Positions 29,904 to 37,864 of a stretch of 64,000 bases of DNA are shown here, piece by piece (the stretch's first letter is position 1; every line of letters begins with the position of its first letter). Made by a program: the position numbers and the translations under genes. This stretch comes from Salinivirgaceae bacterium (lineage in GTDB: Bacteria > Bacteroidota > Bacteroidia > Bacteroidales > SZUA-534), in NCBI GenBank assembly GCA_017527435.1, contig JAFXQB010000016.1:32382-96381 (forward strand). Reading direction: 5' to 3'. The notes beneath the pieces are model-generated. The model was not told the DNA's origin, searched no databases, and saw only the letters and a program-made list of their open reading frames with translations.

Positions 29904-31646
29904 ATGCAATCAGATTTATTACAAACCGTTAAGCAGCGCGCTCAGGCGTGGCTCAACACCGCTTCAATCGACGAAGAGACAAAGAAGCAGGTGAAAAATA
30001 TGATGGAAAACGATGAGAATGAACTCGTTGAGTCGTTCTACCGCGATTTGGAATTCGGCACTGGCGGCTTGCGCGGAATTATGGGCGCTGGCACCAACCG
30101 AATGAATATCTACACCGTGGGAATGGCCACACAGGGCCTTTGCAACTATCTGCTCAAGCAGTTTGCTGGCAAAGAGATAAAAGTGGCGCTTGCTCACGAC
30201 AGCCGCAACAACGGCCGCACCTTCTGCGAGGCTGCTGCACGAATCTTCGTGGCAAACGGAATCAAAGTCTATCTGTTTGATTCTCTGCGTCCGACACCCG
30301 AACTTTCGTTCGCAATTCGCTATCTGGGCTGCCAGAGCGGCGTGGTTGTAACCGCTTCGCACAACCCGAAAGAGTACAACGGCTACAAGGTTTATTGGGA
30401 CGATGGAGCGCAGATTATCGCACCGCACGACACCAATATTATAAATGAAGTGCAGAAAATCACTTCGGTTGATGAGGTGAAATGGGGCAAGGGCAACGAC
30501 GGAATCACCATTATCGGCGACGATGTTGACAAACCGTATCTTGAACGCATTAAGGCACTTACGCTGTCGCCAGAGATTATCGCCAAGCACAAGGATATGA
30601 AGATTGTCTACACGCCGATTCACGGAACGGGCGTGCGCCTTGTGCCCGCAAGCCTGAAAAACTACGGCTTCGAGAATATTATTCACGTTGACGCACAAGA
30701 CGTTAGCGACGGCAACTTCCCAACCGTCAAATCGCCGAACCCCGAGGAGCCTGCCGCAATGGCAATGGCTATTGAGAAGGCGAAAGAGACTGGCGCAGAA
30801 CTGGTTATCGCCACCGACCCCGACGCCGACCGCGTGGGCATTGCTGCCAAAAACAACAAGGGCGAGTTCGAGTTGCTCAACGGCAACCAAACGGGCTCAA
30901 TCCTTATCTACTACTTGCTCAACAAGTGGAAAGAGAACGGTAAACTGAAAGGCAAGGAATTCATTGTCAAGACTATAGTAACCACCGAACTGCTTGCCGC
31001 GATGGCCAAAGATTTCGGCGTTGAGTACTACGACGTGCTCACAGGCTTTAAGTTCATTGCCGACGCCATTAAGCGCAACGAGGGCAAGAAGCAGTTCATT
31101 GGCGGAGGCGAGGAGTCGTACGGCTACCTTTGCGGCGATTTCGTGCGCGACAAAGACGCAGTTATGTCGTCGTCGCTCATTGCCGAGGCCGCCGCGTGGG
31201 CGTTCAGCCAGGGCAAATCGCTGTTCGACCTGCTGGCAGAAATCTACGTGCGCTACGGGTTCTATCGCGAGAAACTGATAAACGTTGTGAAGAAGGGCAA
31301 ATCGGGCGCCGAAGAGATTCAGCAGATGATGACCGACTTCCGCAGTAACCCGCCCAAGCAAATTGCTGGTTCTGAAGTTGTTTGCATTAAAGACTACAAA
31401 CTGGGCAAGGCCGTCGACCAAAAGACCAAGGCCGAGACCGAAATCACCCTGCCAAAATCGAACGTTCTGCAGTTCATTACCGCCGACGGCACCATTGTTT
31501 CGGTCCGTCCGTCGGGAACCGAGCCGAAAATCAAGTTCTATATCGGCACAAAAATGCCATTGGCCAACGCGTCTGAATATCAGGCTGTTGCCAACAAACT
31601 GAACGACAAGATTGCGGCAATCTGCAGCGATTTGAAGTTGGCTTGA
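29904..31646 (+). CDS. Phosphohexomutase (phosphoglucomutase/phosphomannomutase family)
   Basis: A 580-aa alpha-D-phosphohexomutase. Visible are the substrate-positioning GTGGLRGIMGAG, the phosphoserine loop VVTASHNPKEYNGYK, the magnesium loop ATDPDADRVGIA, the sugar-binding GGGEESYGYL, and the C-terminal phosphate site VRPSGTEPKIKFY. Length matches the long PGM2/phosphopentomutase-like branch, so substrates could be glucose, mannose or pentose phosphates. It follows rfbD after a 146-base low-complexity gap rich in the words TTCACCGA and TTAAAC. Confidence 0.93.
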   Translation: MQSDLLQTVKQRAQAWLNTASIDEETKKQVKNMMENDENELVESFYRDLEFGTGGLRGIMGAGTNRMNIYTVGMATQGLCNYLLKQFAGKEIKVALAHDSRNNGRTFCEAAARIFVANGIKVYLFDSLRPTPELSFAIRYLGCQSGVVVTASHNPKEYNGYKVYWDDGAQIIAPHDTNIINEVQKITSVDEVKWGKGNDGITIIGDDVDKPYLERIKALTLSPEIIAKHKDMKIVYTPIHGTGVRLVPASLKNYGFENIIHVDAQDVSDGNFPTVKSPNPEEPAAMAMAIEKAKETGAELVIATDPDADRVGIAAKNNKGEFELLNGNQTGSILIYYLLNKWKENGKLKGKEFIVKTIVTTELLAAMAKDFGVEYYDVLTGFKFIADAIKRNEGKKQFIGGGEESYGYLCGDFVRDKDAVMSSSLIAEAAAWAFSQGKSLFDLLAEIYVRYGFYREKLINVVKKGKSGAEEIQQMMTDFRSNPPKQIAGSEVVCIKDYKLGKAVDQKTKAETEITLPKSNVLQFITADGTIVSVRPSGTEPKIKFYIGTKMPLANASEYQAVANKLNDKIAAICSDLKLA

Positions 31647-31811
31647 AAAGGTAAGGGGTAGAGGTAAGTGGTAAGAGGTGAGAAGGAAAAGGGAAAAGGG
31701 AAAAGGGAAAGGTAAAACTTTAAACTTTAACCCCTTACTCCTAAACTCTAAACTTTTTTTTAAGCATTGCGTAAAGCGGAAATGTTTTTGGAAACTTAAA
31801 ACTTTGGTGTT

Positions 31812-32729
31812 ATGATTTACACTTTGGGCGAAATTGTTCTGGATATCATTACCCACGATTTCGATAATATGAGGGCGAAGCCAGGTGGCTCAATGCTGAA
31901 CACAGCAATCACTTTAGGGCGTTTGGGAATGCCCGTCAACCACATTTCGTATCTGTCGTTCGACCAGAACGGGCGTTTGATTCTCGATTTCCTGGCCAAG
32001 AACAAGGTGGGCGCCAACTATATTTATATGTCCGACGCCATTCGCACCAATCTGGCCTTTGCGCACCTTGACAAGCAGAACAAGGCGCACTACACCTTCT
32101 ATAAGGATGATTTAGAGGATTATACGCTGATGAAGTTCCCGAACATTCACCGCGGCGACGTGATAATCTTCGGCTCGTTCTTCATTCTGAACAGCCGCGC
32201 CCACGAGGTGCTCAAATCGTTCCTGCAAAAGGCCAAAGAGAACGGCGCGTTCCTGGTTTACGACCCCAATTTCCGCGCGTCGGACAAGCCGCGGCTGGCT
32301 CAACTGATGCCGTATATCGAAGATTGTGTGCGACTTGCGCATTTGGTTAAGGGCTCTGACGAGGATTTCGAGACCATTTTCAAGACCACCGACAGCAGCG
32401 AGGTTTGGAACAAAGTGAGCGAGTTAGGCGCTAAATCGCTGATTGTGACCAAAGGAAAGAACGGCGCCGAGGAGTTTTCGATGCTGGGCAATACCCACAT
32501 TAACGGCTGCGACATTGTGCCAGTGAGCACCATTGGCGCAGGCGATACGTTCACCGCAGGACTGGTTTACCAACTGTCGCAACTGTCACAGATTAAGAAC
32601 GTTATCGACGGCACGCAGGTTGAATGGCTGCCAGTTCTGAAAACGGCCAATGAGTTTGCCGCGCAGGTTTGTATGAGTTACGAGAACTACCTGTCGTGGG
32701 ATTTCATAAAGAACCTGAATGTACAGTAA
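31812..32729 (+). CDS. PfkB-family carbohydrate kinase
   Basis: A 305-aa ribokinase-like kinase. The N-terminal part has KPGGSMLNTAITLGRLG, typical of the sugar-binding lid region. VVSTIGAGDTFTAGL near the C-terminus supplies the catalytic Asp and the anion hole; ILIV-type strand LIVTKGKNGAEEFS is also visible. It phosphorylates a sugar, probably fructose or a related ketose, but the substrate is not readable. It overlaps the next gene by 11 bases. Confidence 0.88.
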   Translation: MIYTLGEIVLDIITHDFDNMRAKPGGSMLNTAITLGRLGMPVNHISYLSFDQNGRLILDFLAKNKVGANYIYMSDAIRTNLAFAHLDKQNKAHYTFYKDDLEDYTLMKFPNIHRGDVIIFGSFFILNSRAHEVLKSFLQKAKENGAFLVYDPNFRASDKPRLAQLMPYIEDCVRLAHLVKGSDEDFETIFKTTDSSEVWNKVSELGAKSLIVTKGKNGAEEFSMLGNTHINGCDIVPVSTIGAGDTFTAGLVYQLSQLSQIKNVIDGTQVEWLPVLKTANEFAAQVCMSYENYLSWDFIKNLNVQ

Positions 32730-33189
32730 GGACGAGGCCCGTCAACTGATGACCGACTTCTGGAACGGCTTTGCCAACTACAGCCGCTGCCAGGCGGTCA
32801 GGTTGGGGCGGCCAGTCGAGTGGATGCTCTACAAAACAGGAATCAAAGGGCTTGAACTCAAGTTCGACCTTGACTGCAAGTGGATTCGCACGGTGGTTGA
32901 GGTGAACGCCCGCAGCGAGAGCCGCCGAGTCGAAATCTACAGCGAGTTGCGCCGTTACGCGCCCATACTCGAAACCGACCTTCCCGCACCGCTGCATTGG
33001 ACTGACAATCACAAACTTGACGTTGGCAAACCCGTAATGCGCGCCTACTGCGAGCGCACCGACCTGAACTTCCACAACCGCGCCACCTGGCCCGAAATGT
33101 ATGAGTTTATGTTCAGCACAATGCTGCCCCTGCAAGACAATTTCAACGATATTCTGCCAGTGCTGGAGGAGAAATTTAAATACGTGTAG
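32719..33189 (+). CDS. DUF4268-type protein, 156 aa
   Basis: A small soluble protein with KDEARQLMTDFWNGFANY, GRPVEWMLYKTGIKG, and RATWPEMYEFMFSTMLPLQDNF. The pattern matches DUF4268 proteins, which are related to the C-terminal part of some restriction-type nuclease-fold proteins; the standalone form has no known function. Its start overlaps the kinase gene by 11 bases, so it is probably translated in the same unit. Its stop codon lies inside a REP-like palindrome. Confidence 0.75.
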   Translation: MYSKDEARQLMTDFWNGFANYSRCQAVRLGRPVEWMLYKTGIKGLELKFDLDCKWIRTVVEVNARSESRRVEIYSELRRYAPILETDLPAPLHWTDNHKLDVGKPVMRAYCERTDLNFHNRATWPEMYEFMFSTMLPLQDNFNDILPVLEEKFKYV

Positions 33190-33212
33190 GGACGTGGCGC
33201 GCCGCGTCCGTG
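33186..33212. repeat. REP-like palindrome, copy 1
   Basis: GGACGTGGCGCGCCGCGTCC forms a near-perfect palindrome preceded by GTAG and followed by GTG. The same family occurs three times inside the RAYT gene (38148-38247) and once after xseA (43316-43343). It overlaps the stop codon of the DUF4268 gene, a usual 3'-end location for REP elements. Confidence 0.75.
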
Positions 33213-33230
33213 TTGATGTCAATGCAAAAT

Positions 33231-33288
33231 CCGAATTTATTATAAGATTTTTGGAATCGATTCCGAAATTATTATAAGTTTTTTGGAA
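33231..33288. repeat. Two direct repeats of about 26 bases
   Basis: CCGAATTTATTATAAG at 33231 and CCGAAATTATTATAAG at 33263 each continue into a T-run and GGAA, giving two 26-base copies (33231-33256 and 33263-33288) that differ at a few positions. The purpose is unknown. The repeat sits at the entry of the AT-rich accessory island. Confidence 0.6.
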
Positions 33289-33336
33289 AATGTTGTGTTT
33301 TCCAAATTTTCTCATTTATAGTTCCCATTATATTTC

Positions 33337-33344
33337 TATCTTTG
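33337..33344 (+). promoter_or_regulatory. Bacteroidota -7 box TATCTTTG upstream of the accessory island
   Basis: TATCTTTG fits TAnnTTTG. The next gene starts at 33654, so a transcript from here would have a leader of about 300 bases that contains the long palindrome at 33469-33589. This suggests a structured leader or a separate small RNA. The -33 region is not clear. Confidence 0.4.
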
Positions 33345-33468
33345 AAACTAATTGATGCCATAAACGTTAAATCAGTTGTTTGGCAAGAGTTTAAATTTAA
33401 AAAAAGAGTAATAAAGAAAATAGGAAAAGATTAAAATACAATAAAATATAGCATTAGGCTATTTCTTT

Positions 33469-33589
33469 CTTCAAGAAAAAATTTGGCGATTTTTAGGCGT
33501 AAGAAAGAAATAAGTACAAGATGCCACGCTTTGGCGTGGGCTTGACTTATTTCGTTTACGCCAGGTTACGCCAAATTACCTTCTTGAAG
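33469..33589. repeat. 121-base imperfect palindrome, candidate structured RNA or MITE/REPIN
   Basis: Several blocks pair in order across the centre: CTTCAAGAA (33469) with TTCTTGAAG (33581), AATTTGGCG (33480) with CGCCAAATT (33569), GGCGTAA with TTACGCC (33557), GAAATAAGT (33507) with ACTTATTTC (33545), and GCCACGC (33523) with GCGTGGGC (33534) at the tip. The result is one long hairpin with small internal loops. It is not the same family as the nearby REP-like elements. No protein is encoded here. Confidence 0.7.
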
Positions 33590-33653
33590 CGGGAGACGTC
33601 GAGTTTCACGCTTTTTTTATTGTCTAGCGGTAAAATTTAACAAGATTAACGTA

Positions 33654-33842
33654 ATGAATATGGAATATTTAATCATTTTTTTAAGCAGGTACTCAAGTCC
33701 TGGCGAGGCCTTTGCCGTTGGTGCCATATCGGCATTATTGTTCAGTCTGATATTCGCAATCGCACGTGGCGTAGATAAAGCAAAACAAAACCATAAAAAA
33801 GATTGGGAAGAGATAAAAAAGGATGACGATAAAAACAATTGA
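33654..33842 (+). CDS. Small single-pass membrane protein, 62 aa
   Basis: One hydrophobic helix (FAVGAISALLFSLIFAIA) is followed by a highly charged tail rich in Lys and Asp. No family is recognised. It opens the AT-rich island and runs into the next gene with the stop and following start only a few bases apart, so it probably works with its neighbours at the membrane. Confidence 0.6.
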   Translation: MNMEYLIIFLSRYSSPGEAFAVGAISALLFSLIFAIARGVDKAKQNHKKDWEEIKKDDDKNN

Positions 33843-33844
33843 TT

Positions 33845-34243
33845 ATGCCGTCGTTAGTGAATTTTTGGACACGGATTATTGATTGGTTTCGCGACAGGCA
33901 AGACCGCGTGCAACTAATTGCAGGGTTTAATCGTGCAGCGCGTGAAGCGTTTATCAACGGCGAAGCTCCTACGCACCTTGAAGCGTGTGTGTCAAGAGGT
34001 TACAGACCATACAAACACCAATTTTCCAATTTCTTTAATAGTGGATTTCGGATTAAAGTATTCTCTGGCAAGCAGTTGTCAAAACAAGACACCGTTAATA
34101 TTGGCAATGTAATTCTGGCAAATGATACGCTTGTGCGACGTTTGGTTGTGTTGGGGTTCGACACATTGGAAGTGCATAGCGATGTTGGCACATATGGTTG
34201 CCGTTGGCAACTTCGTGATTACATAATGATTGGGGAAGGGTAA
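33845..34243 (+). CDS. Hypothetical protein, 132 aa, accessory island
   Basis: The product starts MPSLVNFWTRIIDWFRDRQD and contains an amphipathic helix followed by RAAREAFINGEAPTHLEACV. Later NVILANDTLVRRLVVLGFDTLEVH suggests an alpha/beta core. There is no signal peptide and no recognisable domain. I start at ATG 33845; TTG 33839 is an alternative. It is closely spaced with both neighbours, consistent with one operon. Confidence 0.6.
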   Translation: MPSLVNFWTRIIDWFRDRQDRVQLIAGFNRAAREAFINGEAPTHLEACVSRGYRPYKHQFSNFFNSGFRIKVFSGKQLSKQDTVNIGNVILANDTLVRRLVVLGFDTLEVHSDVGTYGCRWQLRDYIMIGEG

Positions 34244-34247
34244 AACA

Positions 34248-34652
34248 ATGAACGATTCATTACAATTTGCAGCCAACGTTGCAGCGCAAACACAATCTTG
34301 TGGTGGTTCGATTAATTGGTGGATGGTAATCTCAATTATCGAGTTTGCTGTAATTGTCATTTTGTTACTCGGCAGAAGCACAAAACACGATAACAAACGC
34401 AGCCGCATAAAGCAACAAGTCAAAAGCGAAGGCGATATTGACTTTGGCAACATTGTTAATAGCGCATTTGGCGCTGAAGCATTGTACAAAGAGTTGATTC
34501 GCAAATGCCACCCCGACCGTTTCGCACCTGATTCAGAGAAAATGGCAATTGCCAATGACATTACGGAGAGGTTGGGGAAAAACAAGAACGATATTAAAAA
34601 ACTCAACGAATTGAAAGTTGAGGCCATTGATAAACTTAATATTAATCTTTAA
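34248..34652 (+). CDS. Membrane-anchored J-domain-like protein
   Basis: A 134-aa protein with one N-terminal membrane helix (about residues 24-44, WWMVISIIEFAVIVILLLG) and a cytoplasmic part. Near residues 84-100 it has ALYKELIRKCHPDRFAPDSE, which matches helix II and the HPD motif of DnaJ J-domains, followed by a helix III-like stretch. Helix I of a normal J-domain is not evident. It may recruit DnaK to the membrane or to partner proteins of this island. I start at ATG 34248, five bases after the previous stop. Confidence 0.68.
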   Translation: MNDSLQFAANVAAQTQSCGGSINWWMVISIIEFAVIVILLLGRSTKHDNKRSRIKQQVKSEGDIDFGNIVNSAFGAEALYKELIRKCHPDRFAPDSEKMAIANDITERLGKNKNDIKKLNELKVEAIDKLNINL

Positions 34653-34663
34653 ATCAAAAAGTT

Positions 34664-34855
34664 ATGGGAGCAGTGATTTTTGCTTCAATTATCGGAGGCA
34701 TAGTTGGAGCGTTGATTGGGAAAAACAGAAAAATTGGTGCGGGATGGGGATTCGCGCTGGGCTTTTTCCTGGGTTTTATCGGTTGGATATTTGCTCTTTG
34801 CAGCAAGAAAAACGAGACTGAATTTATGGAAATAACTAAAAATGAGCAATTATGA
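34664..34855 (+). CDS. Small glycine-rich membrane protein, 63 aa
   Basis: Two short hydrophobic helices rich in glycine (FASIIGGIVGALIG and GFALGFFLGFIGWIFALC) are separated by a basic turn (KNRKIGAG). This glycine-zipper style resembles small superinfection-immunity-like or membrane-pore proteins, but no family can be named. It overlaps the next gene by four bases. Confidence 0.6.
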   Translation: MGAVIFASIIGGIVGALIGKNRKIGAGWGFALGFFLGFIGWIFALCSKKNETEFMEITKNEQL

Positions 34856-35058
34856 AAGTGTTAGGATGGATTTTCCTGGTTATAGGTATCGGAAATCTTG
34901 TGTTGGCTTTAATAGGATTATCAATTGGCGAACCACAAGCAGCGACAAACCTTCGCGCTGTTTTCTTGTTCGGCGTTCTCGGGGCATTTATGATTAGCAG
35001 AGGGAAGAAGAAAGAGCAAGAAGAAAAGGAGAAAAAAGAGTGGAATAAAATAAACTAA
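34852..35058 (+). CDS. Small two-helix membrane protein, 68 aa
   Basis: Two hydrophobic helices (VLGWIFLVIGIGNLVLALIG and AVFLFGVLGAFMIS) are followed by a strongly charged Lys/Glu tail. Its ATG overlaps the stop of the preceding small membrane gene, so the two are translationally coupled and probably form one complex. No known family. Confidence 0.6.
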   Translation: MKVLGWIFLVIGIGNLVLALIGLSIGEPQAATNLRAVFLFGVLGAFMISRGKKKEQEEKEKKEWNKIN

Positions 35059-35084
35059 ATATCTAATTATAAATCGATTATAAT

Positions 35085-36449
35085 ATGAGTGCAGTGAAAA
35101 ATTTTGCCCTTTATTGTATTGTCGGGTTAACGGTTTGTTCGTGTGCAAATGATAGTTCAAAATCAACAATTACTATCCCCGTGAAACTTGGAGACAAATG
35201 GGGAATTATTGATGAAAATGGAAGTTATATAATTAATCCACAATATGATAATGTATTACCATTCGAAGAAGGAATGGCCGCGGTAGAAATCAAAGACAAA
35301 TGGGGGTTTGTCGATTATAATGGTAAAATGATTATTAATCCACAATATGAAGGTATAGGCGCATTTAAAGAAGGATTGGCGGTCATACAAGTTGAAGGTA
35401 AATGTGGATTTATAAACAAGAAAGGTAACATTGTCATTGAACCTAAATTTGATTGGGTTGGACCATTTAAAGAAGGCCGTGCAACCGTGGAAATAAATGG
35501 TAAATATGGCTACATAGACAAAAAAGGTGAAGTAATTATTGAACCCAAATATGATATAGCTCGCTTTTTTTCAGGTAGTGTAGCTGCTGTTAGAATTGAT
35601 GGCAAATGGGGTTATATAAATAAAAGCGGGCGAATTGTTGTTGAACCGCAATTCTACGAGGTATACCCATTCTTTAATGGATTGACGGCGGTAAATAAAT
35701 ATGGTCAATGGGGATATATGAATGATGCTGGAAAAATGATTGTTGAGCCACAATTTGACGATGCTTGGCCATTTAAGGATGGTTTGGCGTCTGTTAAGAT
35801 TGATGGGAAATGGGGGTACATAGACAAGAAAGGTAAAATTGTTGTTGAACCACAATTCGATATGGCTTGGCCATTTAGCGAAGGATTAGCTGCAATTATG
35901 ATAAACAGGAAGTTAGGTTTCATAGATGCAAATGGCAAAATTGTAATCAATCCACAATTTGAATCTGGCCGACCATTTACAAAAAACGGCTTGGCTGCTG
36001 TTGAATATAATGGCTATTGGGGGTATATTGATAAAACTGGGAAATATGTCGTTGAGCCACAATATAGTAACGATGCGTTTTCATTCACAGACTGCGGTTT
36101 GGCTTTCGTTGAGGCTTCTGATGGTGATTGTCTTTTGGATAATACAGGACAACAAGTTGTTGAGCCAAAAAGAAGAATCAGTTATTTAATGTATGGGAAA
36201 ACAATATTTAGTATCGATGAAAGCATTAGTAGGTATCAAGAGAAGTGGGGAATAATTGACAATAAAGGTAAAACTATTCTAAATCCACAATTCGATGATA
36301 TATATAGTGATTACAAAGAGTTCGCGTATTATCTGATAGAAGCTGACCAATGCGAATATGAATATTCGTATTCAAAAGAAGCCGTTCCTTGCTTCATTGG
36401 TGCTGATTTCGAATATACTATGGATTTTGTTAATCTGTTTAGATATTGA
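35085..36449 (+). CDS. WG-repeat lipoprotein, about 11 repeats
   Basis: After a signal with lipobox VCSCAND, the protein consists of about eleven units of roughly 32 residues built on the pattern GKWGYIDKKGKIVVEPQFD ... FKEGLA. The Trp-Gly pair is retained in most units and decayed in a few (CG, YG, LG). WG-repeat proteins form beta-propeller-like or solenoid folds and are often exported. This one is predicted to be surface- or periplasm-facing. The last 60 residues leave the repeat. Close DNA similarity between units suggests recent duplication or conversion. No enzymatic motif is visible. Confidence 0.85.
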   Translation: MSAVKNFALYCIVGLTVCSCANDSSKSTITIPVKLGDKWGIIDENGSYIINPQYDNVLPFEEGMAAVEIKDKWGFVDYNGKMIINPQYEGIGAFKEGLAVIQVEGKCGFINKKGNIVIEPKFDWVGPFKEGRATVEINGKYGYIDKKGEVIIEPKYDIARFFSGSVAAVRIDGKWGYINKSGRIVVEPQFYEVYPFFNGLTAVNKYGQWGYMNDAGKMIVEPQFDDAWPFKDGLASVKIDGKWGYIDKKGKIVVEPQFDMAWPFSEGLAAIMINRKLGFIDANGKIVINPQFESGRPFTKNGLAAVEYNGYWGYIDKTGKYVVEPQYSNDAFSFTDCGLAFVEASDGDCLLDNTGQQVVEPKRRISYLMYGKTIFSIDESISRYQEKWGIIDNKGKTILNPQFDDIYSDYKEFAYYLIEADQCEYEYSYSKEAVPCFIGADFEYTMDFVNLFRY

Positions 36450-36520
36450 TATTTGAGAATGAGAACCAATATCCAACTCTTTCTATGAATTGAGCAAAGC
36501 AAACTTAAAATGGTTATAGT

Positions 36521-36937
36521 ATGAAAAATTTAGTCTTTTGTCTGACAATAATACTCGGCAGTTTTGTTGTTAGAGGACAATCTTCAGATTATGTACAATT
36601 AACTTTTAAAGTTAAGGCGTTACAAGAATTTGAAAATGGGACACATAAGCCAAAACGTGCAGTATATCAAAACACGTATGTGATTATTAGTTCAAATTTA
36701 TTTGTAGTTAGTAATACAAAAAATCATTGGGATTTAATGGAATCTACAATTGTAGCAAAACCTTTAGATAGCTCTTTTGATGAGGAAACGGGTATGCTAA
36801 TGATGGAAGTTGAGGATATACGCAGCAATTTGGAGTTTACAGTTGTTTTTCTCGCGGATAAGAATTCTGTTTTTATTCAACTACCAACAGGTAAGGCAGT
36901 TGCATATGATATGGAAAGGGTAGAAAACGAATTTTAA
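36521..36937 (+). CDS. Secreted hypothetical protein, 138 aa (paralogue of 36974)
   Basis: The signal peptide MKNLVFCLTIILGSFVVRGQ precedes a beta-rich mature part of about 118 residues. The N-terminus is very like that of the next gene (MKHLVFCVTILLCSIVAQGQ), so the two are paralogues. Family unknown. The AT-rich composition matches the rest of the island. Confidence 0.6.
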   Translation: MKNLVFCLTIILGSFVVRGQSSDYVQLTFKVKALQEFENGTHKPKRAVYQNTYVIISSNLFVVSNTKNHWDLMESTIVAKPLDSSFDEETGMLMMEVEDIRSNLEFTVVFLADKNSVFIQLPTGKAVAYDMERVENEF

Positions 36938-36973
36938 TATCAAACATATAATTAGTGTTTTATTAAAATGACT

Positions 36974-37765
36974 ATGAAACATTTAGTCTTTTGTGTGACA
37001 ATATTATTGTGTTCCATTGTCGCTCAAGGGCAATCGTCTGACGATGAAATATTCAAATACAAAGTGTTGTCAATAACAGCGTGCCTTATCAGTAATGGTG
37101 AGGTGATTGAAGGAGAGACAACGTTTCCCAAGGATAATAGGACCATTTATGTAGATGAAGAAGAAGTTTCTGTAGTAATTGAGAAAACCAACACCAAGAT
37201 TACGTTTGATATTAAGGATTTTAATTTCGATGAAGGTATTTTAGTGTATGAGACCACACACCGTTTATCGAAAGACAAAGTAGCCATACTTGTTAAGCGA
37301 TTTGATAATGGTATTTACACGTTTAGTTTTATCAACTTTAACGAAGAGAATTGTTACATTTATAGGGTGGAGTATTTAGGAGGAAAAGGACGGGGATATT
37401 CTGTCGAAGGGAATGCCAATGATGTAGTTCGTCCAAAATATTATAGTAGTGAAGAATTATATACGAAAATAGACAATGTAACAGTTACCGATAGTTACAC
37501 AATAGTTGAAATGTCTTGGTTCAACAACGAATATATTGATGGTTGGGTAAATATCGATAAGGCGGCGGTGATTGTTGCGCAAGGGAAGAAATACGCTCTT
37601 ATAAAAACTGAAAACATTCGGTACGCCCCCGAAAAAACCGAAGTTGGGTATGGTCAAACAATAAAATTCAAATTATACTTCCAACCTATACCAAAGAACA
37701 CGGTAAGTTTCGATTTGATTGAGAACGAAAGTAGCGAATGGAAATTCTATGATATTGAATTATAG
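36974..37765 (+). CDS. Secreted hypothetical protein, 263 aa (paralogue of 36521)
   Basis: The signal peptide begins MKHLVFCVTILLCSIVAQGQ. I prefer ATG 36974 over ATG 36968 because it aligns with the paralogue. The mature protein is beta-rich with many Thr, Val and Glu and shows no recognisable domain. It lies 36 bases after its paralogue and about 100 bases before the RAYT gene. Confidence 0.6.
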   Translation: MKHLVFCVTILLCSIVAQGQSSDDEIFKYKVLSITACLISNGEVIEGETTFPKDNRTIYVDEEEVSVVIEKTNTKITFDIKDFNFDEGILVYETTHRLSKDKVAILVKRFDNGIYTFSFINFNEENCYIYRVEYLGGKGRGYSVEGNANDVVRPKYYSSEELYTKIDNVTVTDSYTIVEMSWFNNEYIDGWVNIDKAAVIVAQGKKYALIKTENIRYAPEKTEVGYGQTIKFKLYFQPIPKNTVSFDLIENESSEWKFYDIEL

Positions 37766-37836
37766 AATGTTTGTGGATGTTCTGCGAATCCCCGTGTTAT
37801 TTTATGCGAAAAAAACGTTCAAATTCATTATTTTTG

Positions 37837-37861
37837 AAATCGTTACAAATAAAAACGATTT
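37837..37861 (+). promoter_or_regulatory. Hairpin just upstream of the RAYT start
   Basis: AAATCGTT (37837-37844) is followed by a short A-rich loop and AACGATTT (37854-37861), a perfect 8-bp stem ending three bases before the ATG. It could limit translation of the transposase or be a substrate-like structure for it. Confidence 0.45.
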
Positions 37862-37864
37862 TCA

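Noticed and set aside
33469..33589. Group II intron or retron RNA for the long palindrome
   Set aside because: No reverse transcriptase gene lies nearby and the structure is one long hairpin without intron domain features.
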